A DNA stretch of 64,000 nucleotides from Sphingobacterium gobiense (GTDB taxonomy: Bacteria > Bacteroidota > Bacteroidia > Sphingobacteriales > Sphingobacteriaceae). Under the pieces are notes generated by a model. The model saw only the letters and a list, made by a program, of their open reading frames with translations. It searched no databases and was not told where the DNA came from. Positions 17,689 through 26,695 of this stretch are shown piece by piece (the first letter of the stretch is position 1; every line of letters begins with the position of its first letter). The DNA lies in assembly GCF_002980575.1 (NCBI RefSeq), contig NZ_PVBS01000003.1, positions 240,673 through 304,672 on the forward strand, in the 5' to 3' direction. A program made the translations under genes and the position numbers.

Positions 17689-18777
17689 ATGTCCATGGAT
17701 AGAATAACCTATTTGGTTGAAAAATTTTGGCGAGGAGAAGCGACCGAAAAAGAGAAGAAAGAGATACTCCGTTATCTTGAACAGCATAAGCCTGAATGGA
17801 GAAGCCGTATGGAGCAAGCTTTTTTTGCAGATGAACCATCTGAGGATGATTTGGGAGTTGAACGTGCCGAACATGTCTTTGCACAAATAGAATCGATCAC
17901 CCACATTAAAGAGAAGACGCCGATCACGCGTATACACCGTATTCGTCCCTATGTGCGGATCGCGGTAGCAATAATCGTATTGATGCTGTTCGGATGGGGA
18001 ATGTCCGTCTATTTGATGGATAGTAGACCGAAGCAGATGATGGTATCGACGTCTATTCCAAAGTTAGATACCATCGTACATAGAAACCTGAACCAAGAAG
18101 ATCTTATCCTACGGTTGGAAGATGGCTCTAAGGTGTTCTTGACATCAGGAAGTTCGATTACTTATCTGTCTCATTTTGATGTAAACAAACGTGAAGTGTT
18201 TTTAGATGGGAAGGCCACATTTGACGTCGCGAAAGATACGTTGAGGCCATTTACAGTTTGGGCAGACGGATATTCAACAACGGCTTTGGGAACTACCTTT
18301 TCTGTTAGTGCTTATCATACAAAAGTGTTTAAGGTGAATCTGATTTCAGGCAAAGTCGTTGTACGCTCTTCGTCTAAAAGTCCGGTAACCCTTTCGGACG
18401 TTTATCTAGAGCCGGGGGAGGAGCTTCGTGTCAATCCATTAAGTGGACGGTGGGCTGTTTCTGATAAGAAGTTGTTGCCTACGCCGCTCGCTAACAAGCA
18501 GGTGCCGCGAAGGAAAAAGGAGGAAATATCGGAAGCTTCCGAAGACACACTATTGGTGTTTGATAAAACTCCTCTGAATGAAGTATTTCACCGCATTTCA
18601 CGACAGTTTGATGTAAAGATAGATTTATCTGGTGTCGATGTGAGTCAATTGTCATTTACCGGCGATTTTCATCCAACAGATTCCCTTGATGTCGTGGTCA
18701 GTATTATATGCAACATGAATGATTTAATGTATCATGAAGAGAAACGTACGATTCGGATAGAGAAAATTAACAAATAA
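17689..18777 (+). CDS. FecR-family anti-sigma factor
   Basis: Inner-membrane anti-sigma protein expected to hold the preceding sigma factor until a signal arrives from an outer-membrane receptor. The 362-residue protein has an N-terminal cytoplasmic part (about 1-85), one membrane helix (about 90-112, VRIAVAIIVLMLFGWGMSVYL), a periplasmic FecR domain (about 125-220, including LEDGSKVFLTSGSSITY) and a C-terminal DUF4974 domain (about 283-360, TPLNEVFHRISRQFDVKI). An ATG two codons downstream is an alternative start. It lies between the sigma gene and susC. Confidence 0.92.
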   Translation: MSMDRITYLVEKFWRGEATEKEKKEILRYLEQHKPEWRSRMEQAFFADEPSEDDLGVERAEHVFAQIESITHIKEKTPITRIHRIRPYVRIAVAIIVLMLFGWGMSVYLMDSRPKQMMVSTSIPKLDTIVHRNLNQEDLILRLEDGSKVFLTSGSSITYLSHFDVNKREVFLDGKATFDVAKDTLRPFTVWADGYSTTALGTTFSVSAYHTKVFKVNLISGKVVVRSSSKSPVTLSDVYLEPGEELRVNPLSGRWAVSDKKLLPTPLANKQVPRRKKEEISEASEDTLLVFDKTPLNEVFHRISRQFDVKIDLSGVDVSQLSFTGDFHPTDSLDVVVSIICNMNDLMYHEEKRTIRIEKINK

Positions 18778-18780
18778 AGG

Positions 18781-18861
18781 ATGTTTATGAATAAAAAGTG
18801 TGAATCGGTCCGAAAGGAGCGGACGGAACCGTTTTGTCCAATTTTAATGTTTAAAAAATGA
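18781..18861 (+). other. Short ORF in the fecR-susC spacer
   Basis: A 26-codon frame beginning MFMNKKCESVRKERTEP and ending just before the susC start. It resembles the basic pre-signal leader seen on many Sphingobacteriaceae SusC proteins but is closed by a stop and is in another frame. A hairpin (GTCCG 18808-18812 with CGGAC 18820-18824) lies within it. It could be a leader peptide, a remnant, or chance. Confidence 0.2.
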
Positions 18862-18871
18862 AATAGATGTT

Positions 18872-21800
18872 ATGAAGCAAAAGAACAAATTATTAGGTAT
18901 GATGAAGAAATACGTGATCATACTGTTGTTAATGATACCGTTAACCTCTATCGCTCAACAGGCTGCGGTCATACGGGGCACGGTAATGGACAGTAGGGGA
19001 CAACCGTTGGCAGGAGTTACGGTAGAAACGGTAGATTCTGTCAAAAATCAACGTTTTCAAGCATCTACCAACGCCAACGGGATTTTTTTCCTAGGGGGAT
19101 TGTCTTCGGATAGATCGTATGATGTACTGTTTAGTAGACTTGGGTATGAACGGTATGTCGAGCGTCGTTTCTTAGTCCGGGCGGGCGACAATAACTCTTT
19201 GCTCGTAAGAATGTCAGCAGGTAGTGAAAAAGTAGATGAGGTCGTGGTTGTTGGATATGGTACGCAACGACGAGCACTTGTTACGAGCGCGATTAGTAAA
19301 ATGAATGTCGATGAGTCGACCTTGCGACCAGTAAGTAGCCCAGCTCAGTTGTTGGACGGCCGAATTGCAGGTGTCTCTACGGCGACGGGATCAGGCAACC
19401 TTGGAAGTGGGGAACGCGTCAGCATACGGGGAATATCCTCGCTTAGTGCAAGTAATGAGCCGTTATATGTAATCGATGGTGTACCTATTACCAATTCGAA
19501 TAGTAATCTCTACAATTTCGGCGAATCGATGAGCTCGCTGGCTACGCTGAATATCGCAGATATCGAGTCTGTAGAAATACTGAAAGATGCTGCTTCAGCG
19601 GCTATCTACGGTTCCAGAGCGACAAATGGCGTAGTGGTGATCACTACCCGATCGGGAAAAGAAGGTCGTGCGGATATACGGCTTAATGTCAATGGCGGAA
19701 TGACGAAATTCCCTTACCTAAATAAGATTAAAATAGCGGATTCAGAACTGTATGTAAGGAGCATGAACGAAGGGATTGCCAATTACAATGAACAGTATGG
19801 ATTGCAAATAGGCGATTCGGGATACAAAATGCCTATTTCTAATCCATTTGGAAATTTACCCGACACAGATTGGATGGACATCATTACGCAGACAGGCTCA
19901 TTTTTCACCGTAGATGCTGCCGTTTCGGGGGGAACAAAGAAGATGAAAAACTATTTTGCCGTCGCCTATACGACGCAGGAAGGTGTCATCAAAACGAACG
20001 CAATGGATAAAATCAATCTGCGGGGCAAGATGAATTATGAGGTAGCACCTTGGTTGGAAATTGGAACGAACAACTCTGGAAACTACGTTAGAAATAACCA
20101 GATTCCGGGAGCCACGCTGGGAACGACCATTATTGGTCGCGCGATTCAACAACGTCCGTTTGACCGTCCTTATAAGCCAAATGGTGACTATTACGTGGGT
20201 GGAACAAATGAACTGGTATATCATAATCCAATGCAAATTCTCAACGAACAGACGGCTTATATAGAGGATTTACGGTACTTAGGGAATTTCTATGCAACCT
20301 TAAAGTGGAAAGATAAGCTCTCGTGGAAATCGTCATTCAACGCAGATGTTACGCAGACGTATGATCATACTTATTACAATGAGAACCACCCTTATGGCGT
20401 GGGGATAGGAAGATTGTTGGATCGCAATAGATTGATTCGAAACTATTTGTTTGAGAACGTCTTGACTTACAATGAAAAGTTTGGCGATTTTTCATTGAAC
20501 GCAATAGCGGGCCACTCTTTTCAGAAAATAGATACCCGAACTACATATATTGACGCACGGGGGTTTCCTTCTCCGTCTTTCGTGGTGGCAAGCGCAGCGG
20601 CAGAGACAATGTCGTCGTCGGGGCGCGGTATTTATACGTTGGAGTCCTATTTTAGCCGTGCCACGCTTTCGTATTTGGACCGTTATATCCTAACAGGTAC
20701 TTTGCGTACAGACGGATCATCGAGATTTCATAGAGATAACCGTTGGGGATGGTTCCCGTCAATATCCGCCGGATGGAATATTTCGGAAGAGGAATTTATG
20801 CGGGGAAGTGGTACCGATCTGAAATTCAGAATGAGCTACGGGCGAACTGGTAACCAAGATGGTCTGGGGAGCTATGTTTATCAAGCGTTGATGGAGGGTG
20901 GTTTTAATTACGGTGCCAATAGCGGTATTGCTGTGACAACTTTCGGAAATCGGGATTTGACCTGGGAAAAAGCCGGGCAATACGACATTGGATTTGACAT
21001 CGGACTATTCAACGGAAGGGTAAATATGATGTTAGACTGGTATCAGAAAAATACGACCGATCTGATTTACTCGATGCCTGTACATGCGACAACCGGTGTC
21101 ACTTCAATTACTACGAACATAGGATCGATGCGAAACAGAGGGGGCGAATTCACTTTGAATACACATTTCAATTTCGGTCAATTCCAATGGCTATCCCAGT
21201 TTAACATCGCTACGAATAAAAATAAAATTACTTCACTCATTGGAGACGACGAGCCGATTAGTATCGGCGGGAACAGGGCGTTACAGGTGGGACAGGAGAT
21301 TGGTGCTTATTATTTGTTCAAGATGGAAGGTATTTATCAATACGATGGGGAAGTACCTAAGGAGCAATATGATATTGGGATACGTGCCGGTGACGTGAAA
21401 TGGAAAGATGTCGATGGAAACGGTATCATAAACGACAATGATCGTGTGGTTATGGGGTCTTCTAATCCAGATTTCTTCGGCGGATGGAACAATACGTTCC
21501 GCTATAAAGGGGTTTCATTGGATGTGTTTTTGTCGTATGGATATGGAAACGATGTCTTCGCACAATGGCAGGGTGAGGTTGCTCGGCTAGGACATAACAG
21601 TGCAATTATGACGGAACATGCGGAAAATCGGTGGACAGGCCCCGGTTCAACGAACAAATTTCCGCGTGCGCTGAATGGGGACATTAATAATGTACGTAAC
21701 TCCGATCGTTGGTTGGAAGACGGTTCCTTTATTCGCCTGAGAACATTGATGCTAAGCTACAATTTTCCTACACAAATGTTGAGCAGATATCACATCAAAG

Positions 21801-21964
21801 GTTTACGAGCCTTCCTCCAAGGAGATAATTTATTTTTGATTACAAATTATCCTGGATGGGATCCCCAAGTTAGCAACAATATGGATCCACGTTTCTTTAG
21901 CGTAGACACCTTCAATGTGCCACAACCAAGAACGTTTACGGTAGGACTCAATGCAAACTTTTAA
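18872..21964 (+). CDS. SusC/RagA-family TonB-dependent outer-membrane transporter (locus 1)
   Basis: Outer-membrane barrel that imports an oligomeric substrate with TonB energy, working with the SusD-like lipoprotein encoded next. The 1030-residue protein has a signal peptide (about 1-29, cut near SIAQQ), a carboxypeptidase-regulatory-like domain (about 33-113), the family motif VDEVVVVGYGTQ (121-132) and a plug with SIRGISSLSASNEPLYVIDG and ILKDAASAAIYGSRA. A 22-strand barrel ends in an aromatic residue (NANF). I see no N-terminal STN signalling domain, although a sigma/FecR pair precedes it. Alternative starts exist at residues 10 and 11. The following susD starts 10 bases after this stop. 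Confidence 0.95.
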   Translation: MKQKNKLLGMMKKYVIILLLMIPLTSIAQQAAVIRGTVMDSRGQPLAGVTVETVDSVKNQRFQASTNANGIFFLGGLSSDRSYDVLFSRLGYERYVERRFLVRAGDNNSLLVRMSAGSEKVDEVVVVGYGTQRRALVTSAISKMNVDESTLRPVSSPAQLLDGRIAGVSTATGSGNLGSGERVSIRGISSLSASNEPLYVIDGVPITNSNSNLYNFGESMSSLATLNIADIESVEILKDAASAAIYGSRATNGVVVITTRSGKEGRADIRLNVNGGMTKFPYLNKIKIADSELYVRSMNEGIANYNEQYGLQIGDSGYKMPISNPFGNLPDTDWMDIITQTGSFFTVDAAVSGGTKKMKNYFAVAYTTQEGVIKTNAMDKINLRGKMNYEVAPWLEIGTNNSGNYVRNNQIPGATLGTTIIGRAIQQRPFDRPYKPNGDYYVGGTNELVYHNPMQILNEQTAYIEDLRYLGNFYATLKWKDKLSWKSSFNADVTQTYDHTYYNENHPYGVGIGRLLDRNRLIRNYLFENVLTYNEKFGDFSLNAIAGHSFQKIDTRTTYIDARGFPSPSFVVASAAAETMSSSGRGIYTLESYFSRATLSYLDRYILTGTLRTDGSSRFHRDNRWGWFPSISAGWNISEEEFMRGSGTDLKFRMSYGRTGNQDGLGSYVYQALMEGGFNYGANSGIAVTTFGNRDLTWEKAGQYDIGFDIGLFNGRVNMMLDWYQKNTTDLIYSMPVHATTGVTSITTNIGSMRNRGGEFTLNTHFNFGQFQWLSQFNIATNKNKITSLIGDDEPISIGGNRALQVGQEIGAYYLFKMEGIYQYDGEVPKEQYDIGIRAGDVKWKDVDGNGIINDNDRVVMGSSNPDFFGGWNNTFRYKGVSLDVFLSYGYGNDVFAQWQGEVARLGHNSAIMTEHAENRWTGPGSTNKFPRALNGDINNVRNSDRWLEDGSFIRLRTLMLSYNFPTQMLSRYHIKGLRAFLQGDNLFLITNYPGWDPQVSNNMDPRFFSVDTFNVPQPRTFTVGLNANF

Positions 21965-21974
21965 ATATATAGCA

Positions 21975-23240
21975 ATGAAGAAATATATAATAGCAATGAT
22001 CGTTTTGGCATTATGTAATGCATGCGCTAACCAATTGGAACAGTATTCGTTTACGGCAATATCCCCCGATGGGGTGGATATACGAGATATTCCGGCTGTG
22101 CGGAACGGTATGTACAATAGTGTGCAAAATGACCCCACTGTACGCTCGTTTATCCTTTTTGATATGCTCGGCGGAACGCTACAGACCAATTCGGGAACAT
22201 CCCGGGACCTGATAAATGCAACGTTAAGCCCGCTGAACGCTACTATTGGATCGAGTTGGAATGGCTACTTTAGCGCGCTCTATCAGGTCAATAATATGCT
22301 TGCTGTGGCAGAACATTTTCCAGAAGCCGAGCTCGCATTCTTATCTAGGGGAGAGGCTCACTATTTTCGCGCATACATCTATTTCTGTTTAGCAACACGT
22401 TGGGGCGATGTGCCTATTTTACGTAGTAATACAATGGAACGGATATCTCGGGATCCAATAGCAAATGTTTGGGCATTTATTGAGGAAGAATTGGATGCTG
22501 CTGCTACACTATTGGGGACGGCTTCAAGCTACTATTACGTGTCTCGCGACGCCGCTATTGCCCTCAAAGCAAGGGTTCTGCTTAGCCAAGGGAAAAAACA
22601 GCAGGCCGCCGATTTGGCCGAAAGATTAATTACTAGTGGGGCGTATCGACTGGATGCTTTCGAGCGTATATTCCGTAGCGGAGCGAATACGGAGATTATT
22701 TTTGCATTCGAGAACCGTACGGAGGAATCGAGTATCAATATCAGTGATTTGTTTTATACTTATGGTCATCCCAATAGAGGACAGGGGTCATATAAACCTA
22801 CGGCTGAAACCATTGCACTGTTTGCCGACGAGGATAATAGAAAGGCGATATCGTTAATCAATATTGCGGGTACGGAATGTATCAACAAATATCCAAGTGG
22901 ACAGACCGGCCGCGACCCTTTTATCGTTTCTAGAATTGCTGAAATGTACCTCATTAGTGCCGAAGCACAGGGAAGATCATTAGGTGTGGAGCGATTGAAT
23001 GAATTGCGAAGATTCAGAGGTTTAGCGGATATCTTTCCAGTTAGCGATGAGGATTACCTGACTGCAATATTAACAGAGAGAAAACGCGAGCTTTTAGGGG
23101 AAAACTTTATGTATCACGACTTGGTAAGGACAGGACGGGCGCAAGAGGAATTATTTTTGCTCGATCATCAGCACGTATTGCCTATTCCGGGCAGAGAACT
23201 GCAGTTGAATCCTAATCTGGTACCTAACCCAGGCTATTAA
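21975..23240 (+). CDS. RagB/SusD-family nutrient-uptake lipoprotein (locus 1)
   Basis: Surface lipoprotein that binds the substrate and caps the SusC barrel. The 421-residue protein has a signal peptide and lipobox ending LCNAC, with lipidated Cys17. It has SusD-type TPR-like helices (RGEAHYFRAYIYFCLATRWGDVPIL) and the typical C-terminus LNPNLVPNPGY. The start at 21975 was preferred over an ATG eight codons upstream because it begins the signal peptide directly and lies after the susC stop. It is somewhat shorter than the usual 480-600 residues but appears complete. Confidence 0.93.
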   Translation: MKKYIIAMIVLALCNACANQLEQYSFTAISPDGVDIRDIPAVRNGMYNSVQNDPTVRSFILFDMLGGTLQTNSGTSRDLINATLSPLNATIGSSWNGYFSALYQVNNMLAVAEHFPEAELAFLSRGEAHYFRAYIYFCLATRWGDVPILRSNTMERISRDPIANVWAFIEEELDAAATLLGTASSYYYVSRDAAIALKARVLLSQGKKQQAADLAERLITSGAYRLDAFERIFRSGANTEIIFAFENRTEESSINISDLFYTYGHPNRGQGSYKPTAETIALFADEDNRKAISLINIAGTECINKYPSGQTGRDPFIVSRIAEMYLISAEAQGRSLGVERLNELRRFRGLADIFPVSDEDYLTAILTERKRELLGENFMYHDLVRTGRAQEELFLLDHQHVLPIPGRELQLNPNLVPNPGY

Positions 23241-23283
23241 TCGTATACAAGTTTAACCGGAGATCGAATTAAAATTTAAACAG

Positions 23284-24222
23284 ATGAACAAGACAAAAAA
23301 TATATGGTGGATGACGTTAGCGATATCGCTCGTCCTCCTCCAATACAGTTGTGATAAAAAAGAGTATCATTTCGAGTATAAGGCAGAACCCAAAACTGAA
23401 ACCGGCAGAAAACTCGTGGACGGAACGGATCTTTTTGCGCAAATATTCACCGATACGATGTATACGGTAACGGATGGTGTCGTCGCTAGCGAAATAGAAT
23501 ACCTATCACAAAAGGGGTTGGCGATGAAGATTTTTATCTTTGATGTTGACCTTAGTCATCCAAACGTAGATATCGTGGCTTCGTCCCCAAACAATGCAAA
23601 TGCCTTTGCCATGCAGCGTATGACAGAACAAGCTGTCCATGCAGATAATGAGATTAACCGGGTGTGGGCTGGTATAAATGGAGATTTTTACAATATGGAT
23701 AACGGTACTCCCCGGGGGGTGTTTTATAAAAAGGGTGTTGCGCTGCGTACAACGTTTGATGGTGGAGATAGAAGCTTTTTTGCGATCGGCGATGATGGTC
23801 TTGCGTTTGTGGCGACTAGAGAAGAGTATCCAGATATTGCCGCGGCAGGTGTTATCAAAGAAGCGGTGGGCGGTAGCGTAACGCTACTACGTGAAGGAAA
23901 TGTGCTTACACATACTGATAATACCATAGAACCGCGTACTTGTATTGGTGTTTCCGCTGACGGCAAGCGGGTATTCATGATGGCCGTGGATGGTCGGAAC
24001 TTTTGGTATTCTAATGGAATGTTATTCGAGGAGTTGGGACACTGTTTGAAAGCACTGGGTGCCGAAAATGGTATCAATCTGGATGGTGGAGGTTCTACCA
24101 CATTTTTCGTTCGTCATTCGCCTGATTTTACTGAGGATCGTTTTAAAGTGCGTAACTGGCCTACAGACAATGGAGGACAGGAGCGCTCGGTTGCGAACGG
24201 GTTATTGATTATTTCTGAATAA
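23284..24222 (+). CDS. Lipoprotein with phosphodiester glycosidase (NAGPA-like) domain
   Basis: The family (PF09992) includes the mammalian uncovering enzyme, which removes GlcNAc from a phosphodiester linked to mannose 6-phosphate. Bacterial members probably cut sugar-1-phosphodiester bonds. The 312-residue protein has a lipobox (LLQYSC, Cys23). Family motifs are NGDFYNMDNGTPRGV (about 133-147), RTCIGVSADGKRVFMMAVDG (about 219-238) and GINLDGGGSTTFFVR (about 258-272). It lies directly after susD, so it is likely the surface or periplasmic enzyme of this locus. The exact bond and substrate are not known. Confidence 0.85.
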   Translation: MNKTKNIWWMTLAISLVLLQYSCDKKEYHFEYKAEPKTETGRKLVDGTDLFAQIFTDTMYTVTDGVVASEIEYLSQKGLAMKIFIFDVDLSHPNVDIVASSPNNANAFAMQRMTEQAVHADNEINRVWAGINGDFYNMDNGTPRGVFYKKGVALRTTFDGGDRSFFAIGDDGLAFVATREEYPDIAAAGVIKEAVGGSVTLLREGNVLTHTDNTIEPRTCIGVSADGKRVFMMAVDGRNFWYSNGMLFEELGHCLKALGAENGINLDGGGSTTFFVRHSPDFTEDRFKVRNWPTDNGGQERSVANGLLIISE

Positions 24223-24244
24223 GAACAGTTTTAACGAAAATAAT

Positions 24245-26014
24245 ATGAACAGATATATGAATTATAGGATTGGCGTACTTCTGCTGTTGTTACTGGGTAT
24301 TTGCTTCTCCTGTTCAAAAATCGATGATTTAGGTGATTTTAATCCGCAGGATCCTGATCTGTCTTTAGCAACAGACGTCATAGAAGTGAGTAAGGACGGT
24401 GGAGCGTTTACCATCAACGTGGAATCCAATTTACCGTGGCGTGCGAAAAGTAGTGCGGACTGGATTAGTTTATCGTCGGAGAATGCGTTAGCTACCGGTG
24501 AGATCGCATTCAACGCTGCACGAAATAGGAGTACAGATCAAAGGAGCGCAGAGATAACTGTATGGATTACTAAGGATTATGAAAAGAAAATCCGTGTTAT
24601 CCAGGCACCTGCGGAGCTTAGCGACCTGATTACACATTACTATGTAAAGGTTTCTGGAACGGACGAAAATTCAGGATTATCTTGGAACGAGGCAACAACG
24701 TTGGAAAAGGCACTAGACGAAGTGATTCCGGGCGATGTTATCCACATTGCAGCAGGCACCTATACGCCTACAAAGACGATTACGGGTGGCAGTGCGAGTA
24801 ATTCAGCAGATAAGACCTTCGAGATACATAGTAACATCAGCCTGATCGGTGGATATTCGGCCGATGCGACAGAGGGGGAGGTGTCTGATCCGACCTTGCA
24901 CGAAACAGTCCTGAGTGGAAATACCGCTTCCGGAAAGGTGTATCATACCGTAGCCATAACAGCTCCTGTTCAGGGAGACCAAAAGGTTGTCTTGCAAGGT
25001 CTTTCCATCAAGTATGGACAGGCAGCCAATAGTGGTACTGGACATATTACTCTTAATGGTGCCCAATATTATCGCTTTTATGGCGGAGGATTAATAGTGG
25101 CTCGATCGGTTGTAGACATTATCGATTGCGAAATATCGGAAAATACAACGGGCTTCCATGCGGCTGGTGTGTTTGTCTTTTCAGGTGCCATTGTCCGGTT
25201 TGAGCGCAGTACCATTAAAAAGAATAATGGTACCCATAACGGCGGCAATGGCGGAGGGGTGTTTAATGAGGCGGCAACGGTCTATTTTAATGACTGCGAG
25301 ATATCGAGCAATACCATTAGTGGTGTTGGTGCGGGGATTTATGCATTTTCGTCGTCAGAACCTACATATACTTACATCTATAATACCACGGTAGCCCATA
25401 ATAATAATGATATTGGCAATGTTAGTCAGACCCGAAGAGGAGGGGGGATTTATGGACGAGAACGTTCGGTGACAATAATTGTCAACTCTACCTTTTACGG
25501 GAATACCGGTGGTCATGGAGCAGGTATCAGCTTATATGGAACAGCTGCGGCGCCATCGCGAATGGATGTAATCAGTAGTACGGTTACAGGCAACCAAGCC
25601 TTTAATAATGGAGGAGGTGTAGAGTTGACGGCCAATACAACACTTAACATCTTTAATTCCATCGTTTCGGGTAATACTGCTGGCAACGGAGGGGATATAT
25701 TTGCGGGTTCTGGTGCTAATCCATCATTTTCTTCGAGTGTTCGCGGTAACCAATTGTTGGATAACAACGGTGCTGTCATCGATGCGCAGACATTTGATTT
25801 TGAAACAATGTTGGGTAATTTTACGAACAATGGAGGGTATGCTGAGACTGCAGTGCTATCTTCAAGTTCGCCTGCAGCAGCATTGGGAATGTCCGCTACT
25901 CAGCTGGAAAATTTAGGCAACACGTTTAATCCTGCTATACCACCTGAAGTGACTGCGTATGATCAAAACGGTAAGTCGCGTAGTGGTGCAGCTATGGGGG
26001 CCGCTATACCGTAA
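24245..26014 (+). CDS. BACON-domain/right-handed beta-helix lipoprotein
   Basis: The 589-residue surface lipoprotein has a signal peptide and lipobox (CFSC, Cys23), an N-terminal BACON domain (about 38-122, VSKDGGAFTINVESNLPW then ADWISL), and a parallel beta-helix (about 130-540) with repeated short motifs such as NTTGFHAAGVFVFSG and NNGGGV. It begins with YYVKVSGTDENSGLSW, common in pectate-lyase-like folds. The C-terminal end (NNGGYAETAVL then SSPAAALGM) resembles the choice-of-anchor-Q type. No lyase active site can be assigned. It is the last gene of the sigma/FecR/SusCD operon and may bind or cleave the glycan. An ATG at residue 5 is an alternative start. Confidence 0.8.
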   Translation: MNRYMNYRIGVLLLLLLGICFSCSKIDDLGDFNPQDPDLSLATDVIEVSKDGGAFTINVESNLPWRAKSSADWISLSSENALATGEIAFNAARNRSTDQRSAEITVWITKDYEKKIRVIQAPAELSDLITHYYVKVSGTDENSGLSWNEATTLEKALDEVIPGDVIHIAAGTYTPTKTITGGSASNSADKTFEIHSNISLIGGYSADATEGEVSDPTLHETVLSGNTASGKVYHTVAITAPVQGDQKVVLQGLSIKYGQAANSGTGHITLNGAQYYRFYGGGLIVARSVVDIIDCEISENTTGFHAAGVFVFSGAIVRFERSTIKKNNGTHNGGNGGGVFNEAATVYFNDCEISSNTISGVGAGIYAFSSSEPTYTYIYNTTVAHNNNDIGNVSQTRRGGGIYGRERSVTIIVNSTFYGNTGGHGAGISLYGTAAAPSRMDVISSTVTGNQAFNNGGGVELTANTTLNIFNSIVSGNTAGNGGDIFAGSGANPSFSSSVRGNQLLDNNGAVIDAQTFDFETMLGNFTNNGGYAETAVLSSSSPAAALGMSATQLENLGNTFNPAIPPEVTAYDQNGKSRSGAAMGAAIP

Positions 26015-26054
26015 TAAAAGTTTATCATCAAATACGACGGCCGATCAAAGAACG

Positions 26055-26097
26055 CAATAACAAGAGGCAGTCCATTGTGGACTGCCTCTTGTTATTG
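26055..26097. terminator. Bidirectional terminator after SusCD locus 1
   Basis: A perfect 20-bp stem (26055-26074 with 26078-26097) has a 3-base loop. It sits between the beta-helix gene on the plus strand and the kdgF-like gene on the minus strand and can serve both. Confidence 0.85.
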
Positions 26098-26114
26098 TAT
26101 GCTTTTTCATCGCG

Positions 26115-26459
26115 TTATTTCTTTGGTAAAAAGTCTTCCCGGAAGGGAGAAAATACATCGATTAGCATACCTGGCTCGATGCAAATACATCCATGTACCG
26201 AATGCGGCGGAACATAATATCCATCTCCTTTACTTATTATTTTCTCCTCACCATCTATCGTCATTTTGAAAGAACCACTCTCTACATAAGTCACCTGTGC
26301 ATGAATGTGGCTATGTAGTTCGCCTACGGCACCAGCTTTAAATTGTACTTTTACAAGCATAATGGTATCATCATAACCGTACACCTGACGTTTTATTCCA
26401 TTTCCAAGATCTTCCCACTGTCCTTGTTTTTCAAATTGAAAATTTTCACTTCTTATCAT
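26115..26459 (-). CDS. kdgF: KdgF-like cupin (unsaturated uronate ketonisation)
   Basis: KdgF proteins speed conversion of 4,5-unsaturated monouronates, released from pectin or alginate, to their linear keto forms. The 114-residue single cupin barrel has the metal-site motif HSHIHAQ (H49, H51, H53, Q55) followed by YVESG, and the second motif PPHSVHG with H89, closely matching the KdgF pattern of two His, a Gln and a final His. The C-terminus DVFSPFREDFL is typical of this group. The start at 26459 was chosen over a longer frame with a non-homologous extension. It is divergent from uxuB, with a candidate LacI box between them. Confidence 0.75.
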   Translation of the reverse strand: MIRSENFQFEKQGQWEDLGNGIKRQVYGYDDTIMLVKVQFKAGAVGELHSHIHAQVTYVESGSFKMTIDGEEKIISKGDGYYVPPHSVHGCICIEPGMLIDVFSPFREDFLPKK

Positions 26460-26594
26460 ATGGTGTTTTCTTGAATGTATTGTTCTTATTTCGACCACTG
26501 AATTTTTTTATCAAAACTGTTAAGTCAATATCTTTCTGTTAACGAATTTAAGAATTATACTCGATAAAAAACAACTAAAACACCTTATGACTTA

Positions 26595-26620
26595 GTGTAT
26601 ACGAAATCGTTATCGTGAAT
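26595..26620. promoter_or_regulatory. Candidate LacI-type operator between kdgF and uxuB
   Basis: ACGAAATCGTTATCGT (26601-26616) is a CG-centred imperfect palindrome with 12 of 16 positions symmetric. Its left part (TACGAAATCGTT, 26600-26611) is identical to a site upstream of the kdgK-like gene. A LacI-family gene lies 2 kb away, convergent with uxuA. Confidence 0.5.
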
Positions 26621-26695
26621 ATTATGGTGTAAACCGTTGAGAATGACTAAAAAAATAGCTAAAATTGAAAGTTATAAACTTACGACTATAATAGC

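Noticed and set aside
24245..26014. Assigning the beta-helix protein as a pectate or alginate lyase
   Set aside because: The fold fits, but no catalytic Arg/Lys/Asp arrangement could be recognised, and many beta-helix proteins are not lyases.
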